Shown here in pieces: positions 1 to 6,904 of a stretch of DNA of 28,218 bases (position 1 is the first letter of the stretch; the number at the start of each line of letters is the position of its first letter). The stretch comes from an uncultured Collinsella sp. (GTDB lineage Bacteria; Actinomycetota; Coriobacteriia; Coriobacteriales; Coriobacteriaceae). The position numbers and the translations under genes are program-made. Location of the stretch: positions 1-28,218 of the forward strand of contig CAJLRE010000020.1 of assembly GCA_905208975.1 (NCBI GenBank), written 5' to 3'. The notes beneath the pieces were generated by a model that saw only the letters and a list, made by a program, of their open reading frames with translations, was not told the origin of the DNA and ran no database searches.

Positions 1-1586
1 TCGTTTTGCCAGGTGGCGTCGTGGAATCCGACCATATTGCCCTCGAACGGCATCCAGTAGCTTACCGGGCTCTCGTATTTGGGCTTGCCGGTCTCGGGGT
101 CCTTGGCACCGATGAGTTTGCTGGCGCCATCGTTGCTGTTGATCTGCCATACGCCCTCGGGGGTGGCGTCTTCGCCCGGCTTTCCCGAGATAAAGTTGGC
201 CTCCCACACGATGTTGCCGCTCTCGTCGTAGTAGCGCGCATGCTGCTCGGACAGGTCGACGTCGATATAGGCCTTCCAGTCGGGCTCGCCCTTGGCGGTA
301 AATGTGTCGGCCTTCTGGGAGTACTTGATCTCGATTTCGCCGGTCTGCTTGTTGTTGATGGCGTCCTCGACCTGCTTGGCGAGCGAGCTGCTGTCGATGG
401 ACCAACCAAAGTCGCCGCCTTCGACGGCGCACTGCTTGCCATCGGCGCGCGTCCACCAGCGAGTGGAGCCCACGGTATTAAAGCCGTTGGCGAGCTCGGC
501 TGCCCAGCTGCTGATCTGCGACGTATCGAGCGTGGGGTTGGCCGGATCGGCAAAGCTGATCCACTGCAACACGGAGCTGCCATCAACCTTGCCGGCATCC
601 TCGCCGTTGAGCTTGAGGGTCACGTTGACGCCCAAGAAGTTGTTGGCGGCATCGCATGCAGACTGAATCTGATCATCGGTCAGCGTTCCATTGAGCGGCT
701 CATAGGCATCGTTGCCGAGCTTGGAAAGATCTACGGTCTCGGCCAGCGAGGCAAGCTCGAGCTCGGCATACTTAATGACATGCTCGCGGTTGAGTTTTTC
801 GTTGGAGCGCGCCTTCTCGACGGTAAACTTGCCGGCCTGCTCGTCATAGGAGCTATTGGCCTCGAACGCGCCCGAACGCCCCTCGTTAAACTCGTCGATG
901 GCGGCGCCCAGATCCTTCTCAAACTGCTTTTGGTCAAAGGTGTCGGAGAGCATGGACAGGTCGACGTCTTGATCAAGATCGACTTCGTTGGAGCTAGCGG
1001 TTGTTTTGGTCTTGCCGCTTAAGGATTCTACAAGGCGAACCGGCCATACAATGGCTTCGTTGCGGCTGATAATCTCTTTTGCGGCAGCTTCGCCGTCGAC
1101 AATGGGCTCATCGGACTCGGGCTGATAGGTCCAGCTAAAGTCATCGCCTGTCACGGTGAGCTTATAGTGCTTCCAAGCCGAGTTGACCTTGGTGGCGGCA
1201 GACGAAGCGTTGGAGAACGAGACATCGACGCCGGCGATAGTGGTGTTGGGGTAGGCTACCTGCGAAAACGCTACGACGCCTACGATATAGACAATGACGA
1301 TAAGACCCAGGACGACAAAGAGCGTCGTCTTTTTGCCCGACTTATTGTTCTCGGCGGGTTTGCGTGCGGGGCCGCGATCGCCTCGAGCGTGCGTGGGGGG
1401 CTGCTTGGGCGCATTGCCATTTGTCTGGCGCTGCTGATGCTGCTTGTTCGGACGTTGGGAAACGTTTGCCGCACCTCGCTGCTGACCGCGGCTCGGCGCG
1501 ATAGGACGCGGCGATTGAACGCCGCCGGTGTGCCTGCTCGGCTGCTGCGGATCGGGAATCAGTTGAGTTCGATCGTTTTGCGACAT
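1..1586 (-). CDS. L,D-transpeptidase with VanW-like/PG-binding region, 5' part only
   Basis: This is the N-terminal ~528 residues of an open frame that runs off the left edge. The first ~85 residues are a Gln/Pro/Arg-rich cytoplasmic segment. A single membrane segment follows at about 88-109 (TTLFVVLGLIVIVYIVGVV), then an extracellular region resembling the repeated peptidoglycan-binding domain (PG_binding_4 type; NTTIAGVDVSFSNAS near 115-128). The YkuD catalytic fold begins near residue 420 (WKAYIDVDLSEQHARYY, then TPEGVWQIN and SPVSYWMPFEGNMVGFHDATW). The catalytic His/Cys motif should lie beyond the edge. Proteins of this build cross-link peptidoglycan stems 3-3 outside the membrane. I chose the second of two in-frame ATGs (MSQND) because AAGGA lies 10 nt upstream of it, whereas the ATG at 1595 is 1 nt from that motif. 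Family call is firm; the catalytic residues cannot be seen. Confidence 0.85.
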   Translation of the reverse strand, partial: MSQNDRTQLIPDPQQPSRHTGGVQSPRPIAPSRGQQRGAANVSQRPNKQHQQRQTNGNAPKQPPTHARGDRGPARKPAENNKSGKKTTLFVVLGLIVIVYIVGVVAFSQVAYPNTTIAGVDVSFSNASSAATKVNSAWKHYKLTVTGDDFSWTYQPESDEPIVDGEAAAKEIISRNEAIVWPVRLVESLSGKTKTTASSNEVDLDQDVDLSMLSDTFDQKQFEKDLGAAIDEFNEGRSGAFEANSSYDEQAGKFTVEKARSNEKLNREHVIKYAELELASLAETVDLSKLGNDAYEPLNGTLTDDQIQSACDAANNFLGVNVTLKLNGEDAGKVDGSSVLQWISFADPANPTLDTSQISSWAAELANGFNTVGSTRWWTRADGKQCAVEGGDFGWSIDSSSLAKQVEDAINNKQTGEIEIKYSQKADTFTAKGEPDWKAYIDVDLSEQHARYYDESGNIVWEANFISGKPGEDATPEGVWQINSNDGASKLIGAKDPETGKPKYESPVSYWMPFEGNMVGFHDATWQN

Positions 1587-1643
1587 CGTATGCATATCCT
1601 TCGAATTTCGCCTTGCGGCTCATCGTGTTTTTACTGGGCTTGC

Positions 1644-1649
1644 ATTATA
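1644..1649 (-). promoter_or_regulatory. -10 element for the L,D-transpeptidase gene
   Basis: A perfect TATAAT on the minus strand lies about 58 nt upstream of the chosen start. The -35 region 17 bp upstream is weak (ACCACA). It sits just after the hairpin ending the serine dehydratase gene, so the transpeptidase is probably transcribed on its own. Confidence 0.5.
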
Positions 1650-1689
1650 GCGATTACCTAGTTGTTTGTGGTATGGAAACGGTGGCATT

Positions 1690-1718
1690 CAAAAGAGGTG
1701 GGACATTTGTCCCACCTT
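1690..1718 (-). terminator. Hairpin after L-serine dehydratase gene
   Basis: Perfect 10-bp stem AGGTGGGACA / TGTCCCACCT with almost no loop. On the minus strand it is followed by TCTTTTG, so it can act as an intrinsic terminator for the gene ending at 1736. The GGGACA/TGTCCC ends recur in the longer palindromes at 5047 and 6771. Confidence 0.6.
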
Positions 1719-1735
1719 CGAGTCTTTCTTTGTCG

Positions 1736-3343
1736 CTATCCGCACACACCGCATTTTGCACAGGCCGAAAGTGCGGCCGGAGCCTGCGCGATGCCACCCT
1801 TTGCCGTCTCGCGCAGCGTGGCCGGCAACGCGTGGCCCACGGAGAGCATGACGTGCGCCATCTGGTCAAACGGCACCAGGCTCTTGATACCGGCAAGTGC
1901 AAGCTGCGCCGAGCTAAAGGCGGCTGCCACGCCGATGGCGTTGCGGTTTTGGCAGGGCACCTCCACGAGGCCACCGACGGGGTCACAAACGAGGCCCAGC
2001 AAGTTACTCAGCGCGATGGAACTGGCGTCGAGCGCCTGCCCGGGCGTGCCGCCGAGCATCTGCACCAGCGCGGCGGCTGCCATGGCGGCCGCACTTCCTA
2101 CCTCAGCCTGGCAGCCGCCCTCGGCACCGGCGACGCAGGCGCTCGTGGTGAGGTTGAGGCCGATGGCGGCTGCGCAGTAGAGCGCGTCCATGACCTGCTC
2201 GTCGTCGAGCTGAAGGTGATCGGCGAGCGCCAGCACGCAGCCGGGCACGACACCCGCGGAGCCTGCCGTGGGGGCAGCGACGATCACACCCATCGTGGCT
2301 GAGCGCTCTAGCACGGCCATGGCGCGAGCCACGGCGTCGGTCTGGACGGCGCCCATTAAGTTGGAGCTCAGGTCGTTGCTGCCGGTGGCATCGACAAGTT
2401 TTGCCTCGCCGCCGATGAGGCCGCCAAGCGAGCGCTGCGGATTGACGATGGGGGCTGTGGTCTCTTCGCGCATAACCTCGAGTACGCGGCGCATGGCGGC
2501 GACGGCGTGGGCCTCGCCGGTCAGACGCGCCTCGCGTACAGCCATGACGGCGCCGATGCTGAGCCCCAGTTCCTCGCACGCACCGAGCAGCTGCTCGCCG
2601 TCGTCGAAGATTTCCTTGGCCGAGACGCCGGGGGAGAGCGAGGAGGCAGAACCGGGGAGCTCGATAAAGGTCGCGTAATCGACATTGTCGAGCTTGCGTA
2701 GCATGGGGATAACGGTGTCGTCGGGCGCGCCGTCGGTCTCAAAGACGGAGTAGGCCTGGCCGCCCACTTCGGTGCGGTAGGTGCGGCAGAAGGCGATGTT
2801 CACATGGGCGTAGGCGAGCAGGTTGGTGAGCGCTGCGAGCACGCCGGGAACATCCTGATGCGCCACGAAGAGCGTGGAATACATGCCTGAGATGTCGACG
2901 CCGACGCCGTTGATACGGCTGATGCGCATCTTGCCGCCGCCGAGGCTTTCGCCGCGGACCTGTGCCGTGGCGCCCGTGGCGTCGACCATGTCGATGTCGA
3001 CGGTGTTGGGGTGGATGGAGGCGTCGTCGCCCTTGATGTCAAAGTGATATTCGAGGCCCTGCTCGTGCGCGAGGTCGAAGGCCTGCTTGATGTTCTCGTC
3101 ATCGGTGTCGAGGCCCAGGATGCCCGCGACGAGCGCACGATCGGTGCCGTGGCCGCGGTAGGTGTGGGCAAAGGAGTTCCACAGGCCAAAGGTGACCTTA
3201 GTGATGCGGCCTTCCAGCAGGCTGGCGGCAACTTGGGCGCAGCGCAGGGCGCCGGCGGTGTGCGAAGAACTGGGGCCGACCATGACGGGGCCCAAGATCT
3301 CGAATGCCGAGGTCGTAGCTAGTGTTTGCGGCTTGCCTGCCAT
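1736..3343 (-). CDS. sdaA: L-serine ammonia-lyase (dehydratase), iron-sulfur type, single chain
   Basis: Converts L-serine to pyruvate and ammonia in the cytoplasm with a [4Fe-4S] cluster. The 535-residue chain joins what are two subunits in Bacillus: a beta-type domain with GPSSSHTAGA at 23-32, an ACT domain at about 155-229 (TLFVAHQDVPGVLAAL, then AYSVFETDG), and the alpha catalytic domain from about 240 onward. Cluster-type cysteines are visible in GGCQAEVG, CDPVGG and VPCQNRNAIG. The C-terminus is Cys-rich (CAKCGVCG); in the Legionella enzyme a C-terminal Cys occupies the resting cluster, so a similar role is possible here. GGAG lies 5 nt upstream of the ATG. It is monocistronic by context, with a hairpin after its stop and a 120-bp palindrome just upstream. 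Enzyme identity is very secure; the functional role of the ACT domain (often ligand sensing) is inferred. Confidence 0.95.
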   Translation of the reverse strand: MAGKPQTLATTSAFEILGPVMVGPSSSHTAGALRCAQVAASLLEGRITKVTFGLWNSFAHTYRGHGTDRALVAGILGLDTDDENIKQAFDLAHEQGLEYHFDIKGDDASIHPNTVDIDMVDATGATAQVRGESLGGGKMRISRINGVGVDISGMYSTLFVAHQDVPGVLAALTNLLAYAHVNIAFCRTYRTEVGGQAYSVFETDGAPDDTVIPMLRKLDNVDYATFIELPGSASSLSPGVSAKEIFDDGEQLLGACEELGLSIGAVMAVREARLTGEAHAVAAMRRVLEVMREETTAPIVNPQRSLGGLIGGEAKLVDATGSNDLSSNLMGAVQTDAVARAMAVLERSATMGVIVAAPTAGSAGVVPGCVLALADHLQLDDEQVMDALYCAAAIGLNLTTSACVAGAEGGCQAEVGSAAAMAAAALVQMLGGTPGQALDASSIALSNLLGLVCDPVGGLVEVPCQNRNAIGVAAAFSSAQLALAGIKSLVPFDQMAHVMLSVGHALPATLRETAKGGIAQAPAALSACAKCGVCG

Positions 3344-3367
3344 GGCTGCTCCTTTACGTGGCTCGTC

Positions 3368-3487
3368 GTCCCGAGGGGCGGGGCATAAGGTCGCCTGCTC
3401 TACAGTCCTGCTCGCACGGAGAGCACATTAAGTGCTCTCCGGCTCGTGCGGAACTCGCGATCGACCTTATGCCCCGCCCCTCGGGAC
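3368..3487. repeat. 120-bp hairpin element, copy 1 of the 54-nt-core family
   Basis: Perfect 26-bp outer arms lie at 3368-3393 and 3462-3487. Inside is a 54-nt core (3402-3455) that folds on itself: a 9-bp stem (3418-3426 with 3432-3440) with loop ATTAA, then CGCAC/GTGCG (3413-3417 with 3446-3450) with a 5-nt bulge. The core recurs at 9937-9990 with 52/54 identity, and the two differences form one compensatory pair (G3419-C3439 against A9954-T9974). The outer arms are unrelated to those of the other copy. It lies between the metK terminator and the serine dehydratase start. No U-tract follows it on either strand. Confidence 0.9.
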
Positions 3488-3583
3488 TAAGGATACATGG
3501 TAGAGGCGCATGTGCTCCAAAATTCATTGGCTGCTGACGTTGCGTATGCCCATATCGAAATTTCTTCACCACCGGATTAATAA
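3488..3583. other. Intergenic remainder between metK and serine dehydratase
   Basis: The gap 3344-3654 holds the ribosome-binding site, the 120-bp palindrome, this ~95-bp stretch and the metK terminator. The promoter of the dehydratase most likely lies here, but I see no convincing -35/-10 pair. If it does lie here, the whole palindrome is in the 5' leader of that mRNA. Confidence 0.4.
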
Positions 3584-3618
3584 AAAAGAAGTACCGGTTG
3601 GGGCCGGTACTTCTTTTG
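3578..3618 (-). terminator. Intrinsic terminator of metK
   Basis: A 14-bp perfect stem (3584-3597 with 3604-3617; core GAAGTACCGG/CCGGTACTTC) with a 6-nt loop. On the minus strand it ends in a T-run followed by ATTAA. It lies 37 nt after the metK stop. Confidence 0.9.
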
Positions 3619-3654
3619 GTGCATCGATATGTGGCTGCAGCTTTTGCCGTTGGC

Positions 3655-4935
3655 TTACAGGCCGCAGGCTGCTTTGAGTTCTTCGACTCGGTCGGTTTTT
3701 TCCCAGGTGAAGTCGGCGTCTTCTCGGCCGAAGTGACCGTAGGCTGCCGTCTTTTCGTAGATGGGGCGACGCAGGTCTAGGTCGCGGATGATGGCGCCCG
3801 GGCGCAGGTCGAAGGTTTTCTCAACGGCCTCGACGATCTTGTCCTCGGCAACATGCGCGGTACCGAAGGTGTCGACCATGATTGAGAGGGGCTTGGAAAC
3901 GCCGATGGCGTAGGCAAGCTCGACTTCGCATCGGTCGGCCAGACCGGCGGCGACCACGTTCTTGGCGACCCAGCGCGCGGCATACGCGGCGGAGCGGTCA
4001 ACCTTGGTGCAGTCCTTGCCGCTAAAGGCGCCGCCGCCGTGACGGCCGTAGCCGCCATAGGTGTCGACGATGATCTTGCGGCCGGTCAGGCCCGTGTCGC
4101 CCATGGGGCCGCCTACGACAAAGCGACCGGTGGGGTTCACATAGATGTCCGCGTTGTCCCACGGCATGTTCTCGGCAGCCATGACCGGGGTGATGACGTG
4201 CTCGATGAGGTCGGCCTTGATCTTGCCCATGTCCTCAATCCCTGCGGCGTGCTGCGTGGAGATGACGATGGTCGTGACCTCGACGGGCTTGCCTTCCTCG
4301 TAGCGCACGGTGACCTGGGTCTTGCCGTCGGGACGCAGATAGGCGAGGGTGCCGTCGTGACGCACGGCGGCCAAGCGCTCGGCCAGGCGGCTCGCCAGGT
4401 AGTGCGGCATGGGCATGAGGGTCTTGGTTTCGTTGGAGGCATAACCGAACATCATGCCCTGGTCGCCGGCGCCGATCAGGTCGATCGGGTCGGTGGTAGC
4501 GCCGGTCTGGGTCTCGAAGGACTCGTCAACGCCCTGGGCGATATCGGGCGACTGCTCGTGGATGAGGCTCATAACGCCGCAAGTGTCGCAGTCAAAACCG
4601 AACTTGGCACGGTTGTAGCCGATGCGGCGGATAACACCGCGGGCGATTTCCTGTACGTCGACGTAGGCCTGGGTGCGAATCTCGCCGGCGACGATGACAG
4701 TGCCGGTGGTCACGAGGGTCTCGCAGGCGCAACGGACGTTCTCAACGTTGGCAGGCACGCCGTTGGGGGCGATGTAGCCCTGCTCCTGGAGCTCTATTTC
4801 TTTGGCGAGGATTGCGTCGAGGACGGCGTCGCTGATCTGGTCAGCGATCTTATCGGGATGACCTTCGGTCACCGACTCTGACGTAAAAACAAAGGACCCG
4901 TGTTGGGGTGGAATGGAACGAAGTTCTTCTGACAT
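3655..4935 (-). CDS. metK: S-adenosylmethionine synthetase (methionine adenosyltransferase)
   Basis: Makes S-adenosylmethionine from methionine and ATP; cytoplasmic, normally a tetramer. The 426-residue protein has the family signatures: VTEGHPDKIADQISDAVLD with GHPDK at about 25-29, the GAGDQGMMFGYA methionine-binding motif, and the glycine-rich GGGAFSGKD motif. It is slightly longer than the usual 380-400 residues, partly from insertions around AAVRHDGTLAYLRPDGK and a short N-terminal extension. AAAGGA lies 5 nt before the ATG. It diverges from gltX; a small leader hairpin precedes it and a strong terminator follows. No known SAM riboswitch pattern is apparent in the leader. Confidence 0.98.
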   Translation of the reverse strand: MSEELRSIPPQHGSFVFTSESVTEGHPDKIADQISDAVLDAILAKEIELQEQGYIAPNGVPANVENVRCACETLVTTGTVIVAGEIRTQAYVDVQEIARGVIRRIGYNRAKFGFDCDTCGVMSLIHEQSPDIAQGVDESFETQTGATTDPIDLIGAGDQGMMFGYASNETKTLMPMPHYLASRLAERLAAVRHDGTLAYLRPDGKTQVTVRYEEGKPVEVTTIVISTQHAAGIEDMGKIKADLIEHVITPVMAAENMPWDNADIYVNPTGRFVVGGPMGDTGLTGRKIIVDTYGGYGRHGGGAFSGKDCTKVDRSAAYAARWVAKNVVAAGLADRCEVELAYAIGVSKPLSIMVDTFGTAHVAEDKIVEAVEKTFDLRPGAIIRDLDLRRPIYEKTAAYGHFGREDADFTWEKTDRVEELKAACGL

Positions 4936-4957
4936 GATTGTCCTTTCAAAAACGTGT

Positions 4958-4984
4958 CCCGGCGACCGTTACCATTCCGCCGGG
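4958..4984 (-). promoter_or_regulatory. Leader hairpin upstream of metK
   Basis: Inverted repeat CCCGGCG / CGCCGGG (4958-4964 with 4978-4984) with a 13-nt loop, about 23 nt before the metK start codon. It would sit in the 5' leader if transcription starts near 4996. It is too short for any SAM riboswitch class I know, so its function is unknown. Confidence 0.45.
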
Positions 4985-5002
4985 CTCTCTATGCAAGGGC
5001 AC

Positions 5003-5031
5003 ATCATAGCGCGTAAATCAAACATTCACAC
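5003..5031 (-). promoter_or_regulatory. Candidate metK promoter
   Basis: The minus strand carries TATGAT (5003-5008) with GTGTGA 17 bp upstream (5026-5031). The -10 match is good and the -35 is poor. Placement between the palindrome at 5047 and the leader hairpin fits. Confidence 0.4.
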
Positions 5032-5046
5032 GCTTTCCGCACCTAC

Positions 5047-5132
5047 TCATTGGGGACAGACTTAAATGACCAGCCTTGCCTAAGTGCCGACAGGTTGCCC
5101 AAAGATTGGTCATTTAAGTCTGTCCCCAATGA
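5047..5132. repeat. 86-bp palindrome with GGGGACA ends, in the metK/gltX divergent region
   Basis: Perfect 26-bp arms (5047-5072 and 5107-5132, containing GGGGACAGACTTAAATGACC and its complement) enclose a 34-nt loop with little internal pairing. The element lies between two divergent promoters, so it is unlikely to be a terminator for either neighbour. The arm sequence resembles REP-type palindromes that accompany Y1/RAYT transposases in other genomes; that link is from memory and not demonstrated here. Confidence 0.85.
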
Positions 5133-5171
5133 CTGGTCGGTGCCCTTTGTGCGGAGGTTGCTTTGATGCTT

Positions 5172-5177
5172 TATACT
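5172..5177 (+). promoter_or_regulatory. -10 element for gltX
   Basis: TATACT, with a weak -35 (TTGTGC at 5147-5152, 19-bp spacer). Transcription from here would begin near 5184, downstream of the GTG at 5179, which supports the ATG at 5218 as the real gltX start. Confidence 0.45.
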
Positions 5178-5217
5178 GGTGCGGTTAGACATCCATCCTG
5201 CAATCGAGGAGATTTCC

Positions 5218-6693
5218 ATGGCATCAGACGTTCGCGTCCGCTTTGCACCCTCACCGACGGGCAAGCTGCACATCGGCGGCGCCCGCACCGCTATCTATAA
5301 CTGGGCTTTCGCCCGTGCTAACGGCGGCACGTTCATCCTGCGCATCGACGACACCGATCCCACCCGCTCCACCGACGAGAACACGCAGATCATCCTGCGC
5401 GCCATGCGTTGGCTGGGCCTGGACTGGGACGAGGGTCCCGAGGTAGGCGGCGACTTTGGCCCCTACGCCCAGACCGAGCGCCTGGACCTGTACAAGCAGG
5501 CCGCCCAGAAACTTTGGGACGAGGGCAAGGCCTATCCCTGCTTCTGCACCAAGGAGCAGCTCGACGCCGACCGCAAGGCCGCGCAGGAGCGCAAGGACCC
5601 CTTCCAGGGCTATCAGCGTCGTTGCCGCGATCTTGATCCCGAGGAGGCCCGCCGCCGCATCGAGGCCGGCGAGTCCTACGTCCTGCGCATCAAGGTGCCC
5701 GAGGACCGCGGCGACGTCGTCATCCACGACGCCGTTCACGGCGAGGTGACCTTCGACGCCAAGGAGCTCGACGACTTTGTCATCTTCCGCTCCGATGGCA
5801 CGCCCACGTACAACTTCGCGACCGTCGTCGACGACGCCATGATGAAGATTACCCATGTCATCCGCGGCGACGACCACCTGTCCAACACCCCGCGTCAGGT
5901 CATGGTCTACGAGGCCCTCGGCGCGCCCGTGCCTACGTTCGCCCACATCTCCATGATCTTGGGTGCCGACGGCAAGAAGCTCTCTAAGCGCCACGGCGCC
6001 ACCTCGGTGGAGGAGTACCGCGACGCCGGTTACCTGTCCGACGCCTTCGTCAACTATCTGGCGCTGCTCGGCTGGTCGCTCGACGGCGAGACCACGATCA
6101 TCCCGCGCGATGTCCTGGCCAGCAAGTTCTCGCTCGATCGCATCTCCAAGAACCCGGCGACCTTCGACCCCAAGAAACTCGACTGGGTCAACGCCGAGTA
6201 CATCAACGGCTTGTCCGATGCCCAGTTTGCCGACGAGATCATGGTCCCCGAACTGCACGAGGCAGGCCTCATCGAGGGTAACGTCGAGTACGGCGAGGAC
6301 TGGATTGATGCGCTTGCCGCCATCGTCAAGCCGCGCACCAAGATGCCGGCCGACGCCGTGACCGTTGCCGCTCCCATCTTTGCTACGGCCGAGACGCTCG
6401 AGTATGACGAGAAATCCGTTAACAAGGGCCTGGCCAAGGAAGGCATGGGCGCCATTCTGGACGCCGCCAAGGCCGTGCTCGAGGGCGTGGACGAGTGGAC
6501 TGCCGAGGCCATCGACGCCGCGCTTGAGCCGCTGCCCGAGCAGATGGACCTCAAGAAGCGCGTGGTGTTCCAGGCCGTGCGCGTCGCCGTCTGCGGCAAC
6601 ATGGTGAGCCCCCCGCTGGGCGAGACCATGGCGCTCGTCGGCCGCGACGACTGCCTGGCACGCATCGACCGCGCCCGCACGATGGCGCTATAG
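5218..6693 (+). CDS. gltX: Glutamyl-tRNA synthetase
   Basis: Class I aminoacyl-tRNA synthetase charging tRNA-Glu in the cytoplasm. The 491-residue protein has the N-terminal signature FAPSPTGKLHIGGARTA (HIGH-type motif at 18-21) and the KLSKRHG motif at 254-260. CFC at 108-110 and Cys136 suggest the zinc-binding insertion seen in part of the family. The C-terminal helical anticodon-binding half follows. I chose the ATG at 5218 over the longer GTG at 5179 because GAGGAG lies 7 nt upstream, the aligned N-terminus starts just after it, and the likely transcription start excludes the longer form. It is followed by its own terminator, so it is probably monocistronic. Whether it also charges tRNA-Gln cannot be judged without gatCAB or glnS information. 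Confidence 0.97.
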   Translation: MASDVRVRFAPSPTGKLHIGGARTAIYNWAFARANGGTFILRIDDTDPTRSTDENTQIILRAMRWLGLDWDEGPEVGGDFGPYAQTERLDLYKQAAQKLWDEGKAYPCFCTKEQLDADRKAAQERKDPFQGYQRRCRDLDPEEARRRIEAGESYVLRIKVPEDRGDVVIHDAVHGEVTFDAKELDDFVIFRSDGTPTYNFATVVDDAMMKITHVIRGDDHLSNTPRQVMVYEALGAPVPTFAHISMILGADGKKLSKRHGATSVEEYRDAGYLSDAFVNYLALLGWSLDGETTIIPRDVLASKFSLDRISKNPATFDPKKLDWVNAEYINGLSDAQFADEIMVPELHEAGLIEGNVEYGEDWIDALAAIVKPRTKMPADAVTVAAPIFATAETLEYDEKSVNKGLAKEGMGAILDAAKAVLEGVDEWTAEAIDAALEPLPEQMDLKKRVVFQAVRVAVCGNMVSPPLGETMALVGRDDCLARIDRARTMAL

Positions 6694-6716
6694 TAGACGC
6701 GTAAACGCATGTATCC

Positions 6717-6750
6717 GAGCCCCGTTCACCCCGAGCGGGGCTCTTGTTTC
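6717..6750 (+). terminator. Intrinsic terminator of gltX
   Basis: Stem GAGCCCCG / CGGGGCTC (6717-6724 with 6736-6743), 11-nt loop, followed by TTGTTTCT. It lies 23 nt after the gltX stop. Confidence 0.85.
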
Positions 6751-6770
6751 TGTACCGATGAGTGGGTTGC

Positions 6771-6872
6771 TGGGACAAAATAATCAGTAGTGTTTGTCCC
6801 ATATTCGAGCGACGCAACGAGCTCAACACTCGTATCGGCCATGGGACAAACACTACTGATTATTTTGTCCCA
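6771..6872. repeat. 102-bp nested palindrome with TGGGACA ends
   Basis: Perfect 32-bp arms (6771-6802 and 6841-6872) enclose a 38-nt loop. Each arm is itself bounded by TGGGACA...TGTCCCA, so there are four copies of the heptamer in alternating orientation. It lies between the gltX terminator and priA, ending 32 nt before the priA start codon. No U-tract follows. Similar ends occur at 1696 and 5051. Confidence 0.9.
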
Positions 6873-6904
6873 CCCCTTTCAGGTCCGTTCGTTAGAGGTG
6901 GTGT

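Noticed and set aside
3322..3572. Short open frames on both strands through the 120-bp palindrome, with a similar one at 9772-9963
   Set aside because: Their similar peptides (MCSPCEQDC, MCSSCEQDC) come from the shared 54-nt core. The palindrome itself explains the similarity; no ribosome-binding site or coding bias.
4936..5046. Possible SAM riboswitch in the metK leader
   Set aside because: Only one 7-bp hairpin is present; no multi-helix junction or conserved SAM-I, SAM-II or SAM-IV core is visible.
5047..5132. Palindrome as a metK or gltX terminator
   Set aside because: It lies upstream of both divergent genes and has no T-run; metK and gltX have clear terminators after their stops.
5251..6258. 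Long antisense open frame (335 codons) opposite gltX
   Set aside because: It is a shadow of the GC-rich codon pattern of gltX; Val/Gly/Leu/Asp-rich translation, no ribosome-binding site and no recognisable domain.
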